Shown here in pieces: positions 40,444 to 44,110 of a DNA stretch of 44,110 bases. The stretch's first letter is position 1. Each line of letters starts with the position of its first letter. The translations under genes and the position numbers were made by a program. The DNA is from Peterkaempfera griseoplana (GTDB lineage Bacteria > Actinomycetota > Actinomycetes > Streptomycetales > Streptomycetaceae). The stretch lies in contig NZ_LIQR01000008.1 of NCBI RefSeq assembly GCF_001418575.1, forward strand, positions 1 to 44,110, in the 5' to 3' direction. The notes beneath the pieces were generated by a model. The model searched no databases. It saw only the letters and a list, made by a program, of their open reading frames with translations, and was not told the DNA's origin.

Positions 40444-40701
40444 GTGTCAGGCGAAAGCACCAGTGTGGACCTCGGCGGACCCGAGGTCCTCGCAGACGGA
40501 CGGAAGCCGCAGATCGACCTCAGCGAAGCGCAGTGGCTCTCCAGCAGCCAGGGGGTCGGCGATGTGCAGATCGCCTTTGTGGAGGGCTATATCGCGATGC
40601 GCGACGGCCGGCAGCCGGACGGCCCGGCGCTGATCTTCACCCCCGGCGAGTGGCGGGCCTTCGTGCTCGGCGCACGGGACGGCGAGTTCGACCTCACCTG
40701 A
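40444..40701 (+). CDS. DUF397 domain protein
   Basis: The 85-residue protein matches the DUF397 pattern: DLSEAQWLSSSQGVGDVQIAFVEGYIAMRDGRQPDGPALIFTPGEWRAF with the typical WxxSS start, VAMRDxxxPDGPxLxF middle and EWxAF end. It closes with LGARDGEFDL. In Streptomyces such small proteins usually lie beside an XRE-type regulator and can work as its partner; no such regulator is present here, so this is an orphan copy. The usual Cys-Val in the middle is replaced by QIAF. GTG 40444 has GGGAGGAG 8 nt upstream. Divergent from dhaK. Confidence 0.85.
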   Translation: MSGESTSVDLGGPEVLADGRKPQIDLSEAQWLSSSQGVGDVQIAFVEGYIAMRDGRQPDGPALIFTPGEWRAFVLGARDGEFDLT

Positions 40702-40870
40702 CCGCCGCACGGCGTACACGGCAGGCCGCCCCGTCCCGCGCTGCGCCCGGCGGGCGGCCTGCCGTGCGCCCGCCCGGGGACGCCCGGCGGGCGGTGACGG
40801 CGGCCGGGGCCGCCGCCCGGCCACGCCCGACGTGGGGCGGACGGCTGCGCGGCCTGCGCCGACCGCCCCG

Positions 40871-40876
40871 TACGAT
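40871..40876 (+). promoter_or_regulatory. -10 box (TACGAT) of a leaderless transcript
   Basis: TACGAT lies exactly 6 nt before ATG 40883, the leaderless spacing also seen at 36264 and 41470. No convincing -35 is visible. Confidence 0.5.
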
Positions 40877-40882
40877 GTCCCC

Positions 40883-41377
40883 ATGCCGTTTCTCCGCCGC
40901 CGCTCCGGCACCCCCGCGGGCCCTGACTTCGATGTGCTCGCGATGGACCCCGGGGACTGGCCCGGCCACTTCGGAGCCGCCATCCTGGCCGGTGCCGACG
41001 GGACCTGCCAGGGGATCTTCCTGCGCTACGACCTCTTCGGCGGCCGCGGCCCCGCGATGCTGATCGGCAACCTGCCGGAGGGTTCCCCGGCCAGGGAGCC
41101 GGAGGACGGCGTTCCCTTCGAGGTCCGGCAGCTGCTCGCCGCCCTGGAGAACGACGAGCCGGTGAGCGTCGTCTCCACCGAGGACTTCCCGGTGCTGCTC
41201 GGCGACGACCTGCTGATCGTCAAGAAGGTCAAGGTCAGCGAGGAGAGGGTGACCTGCGCCCAGTTCGGCCGCAGCGACGGCGTCCAGGTCACCATCGCCT
41301 CCTGGGACCGGCCGATCTCGGACGACCTCTACCAGCTGCTCAAGCCGCTGCCGGCCGACATGTTCCAGCAGGGCTGA
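40883..41377 (+). CDS. Conserved actinobacterial protein of unknown function
   Basis: The 164-residue soluble protein begins MPFLRRRSGTPAGPDFDVLAMDPGDWPGHFGAAILAG. It alternates beta-rich and acidic stretches (IFLRYDLFGGRGPAMLIGNLPEGSPA, VRQLLAALENDEPVSVVSTEDFPVLLGDDLLIVKKVKV, given in parts) and ends SDDLYQLLKPLPADMFQQG. I recognise no catalytic motif, signal or membrane segment, and do not assign a function. No ribosome-binding sequence precedes ATG 40883, but a -10 box does, so it is probably leaderless. It stands alone between the DUF397 gene and the leader-peptide unit. Confidence 0.78.
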   Translation: MPFLRRRSGTPAGPDFDVLAMDPGDWPGHFGAAILAGADGTCQGIFLRYDLFGGRGPAMLIGNLPEGSPAREPEDGVPFEVRQLLAALENDEPVSVVSTEDFPVLLGDDLLIVKKVKVSEERVTCAQFGRSDGVQVTIASWDRPISDDLYQLLKPLPADMFQQG

Positions 41378-41445
41378 GCGCCCCCACGCCCCGCCGGGCG
41401 GCGGGCCGGGACCGTCGCCGGCGCGGCCCGGCCGTCGGACCGCGG

Positions 41446-41475
41446 TTGACGCCGCCGAAGCCCGGTTCGTAGATT
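41446..41475 (+). promoter_or_regulatory. Consensus promoter of the leader-peptide transcript
   Basis: TTGACG (41446-41451), an 18-bp spacer and TAGATT (41470-41475) give one of the best vegetative-type promoters in the window. The -10 box ends 6 nt before ATG 41482, so the transcript probably starts at the leader peptide's first codon. Confidence 0.75.
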
Positions 41476-41481
41476 CCCTCC

Positions 41482-41610
41482 ATGCCGTGCCGTCCGCTGC
41501 TGACCCGTCGCAGCCATGTCGACCTCCGGCGGACCGCCAGCGCAGTCTGTAGCGGCGCCGTGCGCGACCGCGCGGCGGCGCCCCTCGCCGCCGCGCGCCG
41601 TACGGCCTGA
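41482..41610 (+). CDS. Short regulatory leader peptide (LTRR-x-HVDL-xR type)
   Basis: This 42-codon frame opens with a leaderless ATG and encodes MPCRPLLTRRSHVDLRRTAS then AVC. The LLTRR-x-H-(V/I)-DL-x-R-x-(A/S)-S-A-(V/L/I)-C pattern is the signature of the small leader peptides that precede sulfur-assimilation and sulfonate-use genes in Streptomyces and relatives. There translation over Cys codons is thought to sense cysteine supply. The typical peptide stops shortly after SAVC, whereas this one runs 19 residues longer (Arg/Ala-rich) to TGA at 41608. It lies 137 bp before the acyl-CoA-dehydrogenase-like gene. The identification rests on the motif, the promoter and the spacing. Confidence 0.75.
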   Translation: MPCRPLLTRRSHVDLRRTASAVCSGAVRDRAAAPLAAARRTA

Positions 41611-41747
41611 CACCTCCGCCGAACCCTCCGCGCCCTCGCGCCGTCCCGCCCCGGCTGCGCCGCCCCGCCGTCGCCGCTCGGTGTCCGGTGCACCGCGCCC
41701 CCGCCCGCTGCCGCGCGCAGCGCCGCCACCGTTCCGGAGAACCGCAT

Positions 41748-42935
41748 ATGACGACCCTTCAGCACAGCGGCCCCACCACCGTCGCCGCCGCCATGGCCGC
41801 GCTGCCCCGCGTGGTCGACCTGCTGGCCGCCCGCGCGGACGAGCTGGACCGCGAGGGCACCTTCCCCTACCAGGGCATCGAGGCCGTCCATGAGGCCGGG
41901 CTGCTCACCCTCACCGTCGGCGCCCGCTACGGCGGGACGGCGGCCGGCCTCGCCGACACCGTCCGGGTGCTCGGCGAACTCGGCCGGGGCGACGCGTCGG
42001 TGGCGCTGGTCGCCGCCGGTACGCTGCTCCACCACGCCGCCCAGTCCCACCACGGCTTCTGGCCGGAGCCCCTCTACCGGGCGCTGCTGGAGGAGTCCCG
42101 CCGCGGGCCGGCCCTGGCCGCCACCCTGCGGTCGGAGCCCGCGGACGACACCGCCGGCCCCTCGGAGATCCCCGCCACCGTGGCCCGCCGCACCCCCGGC
42201 GGCTGGCTGCTGCACGGCCGCAAGACCCGCTGCACCGGCGCCGAGGCGCTCTCCTGGATGGCGGTCCCGGCCCGGACCGACGAGCCCGTGCCCCGGGTCG
42301 GGACCTTCCTGGTGCGCGGCGACGCCCCCGGGATCGAGATCGACCCCACCTGGGACCATCTGGGGCTGCGGGCCAGCGCCGGGCACGATGTGCTGCTGAA
42401 CGACGTGCTGGTACCCGAACGGGCCGCCGTCGGCCTGCGCGACCCGGGCATCCGTCCCGGAGCCGGCCAGGACGGCCCCGAGGCACAGGGTCCCGAGGCG
42501 CTCGCGGCGGCCTGGCGGAACCTGGCCCTGCCCGCCGTGCAGCTGGGCGCCGCCCGTGCCGCCCGCGACTGGCTGGTGGGCTTCCTGCACCGCCGGGACA
42601 CCTCCCGGGCACCGGCCCCCCGCGCCGCCCTCGGTGAGATCGAGATCCGGCTGGCCTGCGCCGAGGACCTGCTCACCGCCCTCGCCCAGCGGATCGACCA
42701 GGGCGATCCGGCAGCCGTCCCCCGTACCGGCCCCGCCGGGCTGCTCGCCGTACGCGCCGCGGTCTCCTCCGTGGAGCAGGCCCTGGCCCTGGCCGGCGAC
42801 CAGGGGCTCAGCCGCGCCAACCCCCTGGAGCGGCACCACCGGGACATCCTGTGCGGACGGACCCACTGCCCCCAGGAGGACGCGGTGCTCACCGGGGCCG
42901 GAAGCGCCGCCCTGGCCCGGGCGGCGTCCCGCTGA
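41748..42935 (+). CDS. Acyl-CoA dehydrogenase-like flavoprotein (probable sulfur-compound oxidoreductase)
   Basis: The 395-residue protein has the acyl-CoA dehydrogenase layout. An N-terminal helical domain (LPRVVDLLAARADELDREGTFPYQGIEAVHEAGLLTLTV, in parts) is followed by the YGGTAAGLADTVRVLGELGRGDASVALVAAG segment. The middle beta domain has GGWLLHGRKTRCTGAEALSWMAVPA and the C-terminal helical part ends ERHHRDILCGRTHCPQEDAV. The usual catalytic Glu position is not evident, which is common in the SfnB/DszC-like flavin-dependent relatives acting on sulfur compounds. The sulfur-type leader peptide just upstream supports that idea; it is an inference. ATG 41748 has CGGAGAA upstream. The substrate is unknown. 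Confidence 0.83.
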   Translation: MTTLQHSGPTTVAAAMAALPRVVDLLAARADELDREGTFPYQGIEAVHEAGLLTLTVGARYGGTAAGLADTVRVLGELGRGDASVALVAAGTLLHHAAQSHHGFWPEPLYRALLEESRRGPALAATLRSEPADDTAGPSEIPATVARRTPGGWLLHGRKTRCTGAEALSWMAVPARTDEPVPRVGTFLVRGDAPGIEIDPTWDHLGLRASAGHDVLLNDVLVPERAAVGLRDPGIRPGAGQDGPEAQGPEALAAAWRNLALPAVQLGAARAARDWLVGFLHRRDTSRAPAPRAALGEIEIRLACAEDLLTALAQRIDQGDPAAVPRTGPAGLLAVRAAVSSVEQALALAGDQGLSRANPLERHHRDILCGRTHCPQEDAVLTGAGSAALARAASR

Positions 42936-42954
42936 GCCCGGCCGGCGCCGGGGC

Positions 42955-44028
42955 TCAGCGGGTGCCCACCGCGGCCCGCACCGCACGGCGCGCCAGGGCC
43001 GCGTCGTCGTGCAGCCGCCGGATCAGGATGCGCTGCTCCTCACCGGCGCCGGGCACGTCGTACCTGCGCAGCTCCCGCATCAGCACCAGGATCAGGTTCA
43101 CCAGGAACGCGTCCCGGGGCACCGTCCCGGACGCCTGCGCCAGCTGGCTGATCTGCCGACGTGCGGCAGTGTCGCCGGAGAGCACGCTCCAGAGCACCGC
43201 GAGGTCGTAGCCGGGCAGGTACCAGCCGGCCCGCTCCCAGTCGACCAGCACCGGCCCGGAGGGGGCCAGCAGCACATTGGAGAGCAGCGCGTCGCCGTGG
43301 CAGAACTGCGCCGGGGTGTGGGCCAGGCCGTGCAGCAGCTGTTGGAGGTCACCGGTGTCCCGGTCGGTCAGCAGGCCCAGGGCGTGGTAGCGGGCGATCT
43401 CGGTGGGGTAGTCCAGCGGGGCGTGGAAGCCGGACTGCGGCCGCCACAGGTTGAGCGCCCGGACCGACCCCAGCACCGCACGCACCTCGCCCGGCGTGGG
43501 GGCGTCCCCGGGGTGCCGCTCCCGGGCGGCCGGACGGCCCGGCACCCGCTCCAGCAGCAGCACACAGCGGTCCGGGTCGGCCGCCACGAGCTTGGGCAGC
43601 CGTACCGGGGGCCGCAGCCGTACGAAGGCCCGGTAGCAGGCCACCTCATGGCGGAAGCTCTCCACCCAGCGCAGCTCCTCGGGGCCGCGCCGTACGGTCG
43701 GCGTCAGGCACTTGGCCACCACCGGGGTGCGGCCGACGGTGCCCGCCACCAGGACGTGACGGCTGTCCTCGCGGATCAGCTGGCGCGGGGTGAACGAGGG
43801 ACATATCCGCGTCACATGGGCCATCGCCGCCCGCACCAGCGGGGACTGCAGGGCGGCGGTGTCCGGCCGCCCTGGGGCCGGCTGGGGCAGCCGGCCGCGC
43901 AGCGCGGGGTCGCCCGCCGGACGGGGCAGCAGGGCCGTGCCCACCGGTGTCACGGAACGCCGGGGGACCATGGGGGAGCGGGTGTCGAGGGGATGCCCGG
44001 TGTGCACCGGGGCGGACGGCGCGCCCAC
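42955..44028 (-). CDS. Aminoglycoside phosphotransferase-fold (APH) protein, start uncertain
   Basis: The protein of at least 357 residues has the APH/choline-kinase fold. The N-lobe has [36 protein letters not shown] (Lys of VAKC and Glu of RHEVA) and the hinge is [10 protein letters not shown]. The catalytic loop is [17 protein letters not shown] (His-Gly-Asp and Asn) and the metal-binding loop is [24 protein letters not shown]. It probably phosphorylates a small metabolite or sugar; antibiotic resistance is possible but not implied. GTG 44028 is the first start in the window, but the frame stays open to base 44110, so the true start may lie outside. The first 60 residues are low-complexity and ATG 43971 is another candidate. 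Confidence 0.8.
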   Translation of the reverse strand: MGAPSAPVHTGHPLDTRSPMVPRRSVTPVGTALLPRPAGDPALRGRLPQPAPGRPDTAALQSPLVRAAMAHVTRICPSFTPRQLIREDSRHVLVAGTVGRTPVVAKCLTPTVRRGPEELRWVESFRHEVACYRAFVRLRPPVRLPKLVAADPDRCVLLLERVPGRPAARERHPGDAPTPGEVRAVLGSVRALNLWRPQSGFHAPLDYPTEIARYHALGLLTDRDTGDLQQLLHGLAHTPAQFCHGDALLSNVLLAPSGPVLVDWERAGWYLPGYDLAVLWSVLSGDTAARRQISQLAQASGTVPRDAFLVNLILVLMRELRRYDVPGAGEEQRILIRRLHDDAALARRAVRAAVGTR

Positions 44029-44110
44029 CGGGCGGCGGCGCAGCGCGGCCGGGGCGTGCAGCGCGGTGGGGGACTGCGCGACAGGGGACGGGGCGGTGGC
44101 TGACGGATAC

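Noticed and set aside
38613-41063. An 816-residue plus-strand frame opposite the dha operon
   Set aside because: Antisense shadow of three well-conserved genes; no domain.
42955-44028. Calling the APH-fold protein an antibiotic-resistance enzyme
   Set aside because: The fold is shared by many metabolite kinases and there is no resistance or antibiotic biosynthesis context in the window.

Overview
The window is very GC-rich actinobacterial DNA. It has codon positions saturated with G/C, frequent GTG starts, ATGA/GTGA start-stop overlaps, leaderless genes with a TANNNT box 6 nt before the start, a DUF397 protein, and a gas-vesicle operon in the order O-A-F-G-Y-Z-J-L-S-K known from Streptomyces. 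A Streptomyces or a close relative in the Streptomycetaceae is the best guess. This is inferred from gene content only; no rRNA or tRNA gene is visible.

Layout. (1) 1-13004 is mainly a cell-surface or secreted polysaccharide locus. It holds a truncated glycosyltransferase, a chain-length/tyrosine-kinase-like co-polymerase, several GT4 glycosyltransferases, a Wzm/Wzt-type ABC exporter whose ATPase carries a C-terminal glycan-binding-type domain, and a membrane GT2. A large LuxR-type (LAL) ATPase regulator inside it is broken by a frameshift in a C7 run and lacks its DNA-binding end. (2) 13001-18426 holds housekeeping and repair genes: TrmO, an Asp/Glu racemase-family protein, and a compact non-homologous end-joining island (stand-alone LigD-type ligase, stand-alone LigD-type polymerase, Ku with a lysine-rich tail, and a PolX-like HhH-PHP protein without a polymerase domain). 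(3) 18427-20907 is a PadR-regulated unit with a hypothetical protein and an FAD monooxygenase; its control region carries four ACTAG-like boxes spaced exactly 15 bp. (4) 21002-26949 returns to polysaccharide genes: a FemAB/CelD-like acyltransferase, two NodB deacetylases, a GT4 and a phosphoglycosyl transferase that would start a repeat unit on undecaprenyl phosphate. A strong hairpin terminator follows. (5) 27540-32852 is the ten-gene gas-vesicle operon. (6) 32898-37854 contains a DoxX-like protein, a SnoaL-like protein, an O-antigen ligase/polymerase-like protein, a NeuD/PglD-like acyltransferase, a Nudix hydrolase and a sugar-nucleotide epimerase. (7) 37972-40220 is a dhaKLM dihydroxyacetone kinase operon. 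(8) 40444-44110 has a DUF397 protein, a conserved unknown, a sulfur-type leader peptide in front of an acyl-CoA-dehydrogenase-like flavoprotein, and an aminoglycoside-phosphotransferase-fold protein that may run off the window.

How it may work together. The polysaccharide genes contain parts of both the Wzy-dependent route (phosphoglycosyl transferase, co-polymerase, Wzy/WaaL-like protein) and the ABC-dependent route (Wzm/Wzt). The window may therefore hold two glycan systems, or one mixed system, interleaved with unrelated housekeeping genes. The most rewarding items for follow-up are the cysteine-type leader peptide controlling an acyl-CoA-dehydrogenase-like gene, the 15-bp-phased PadR operator, the dispersed NHEJ module with a polymerase-less PolX relative, the frameshifted LAL regulator at the head of the exporter genes, and the disordered acidic/basic tails of GvpY and GvpZ.
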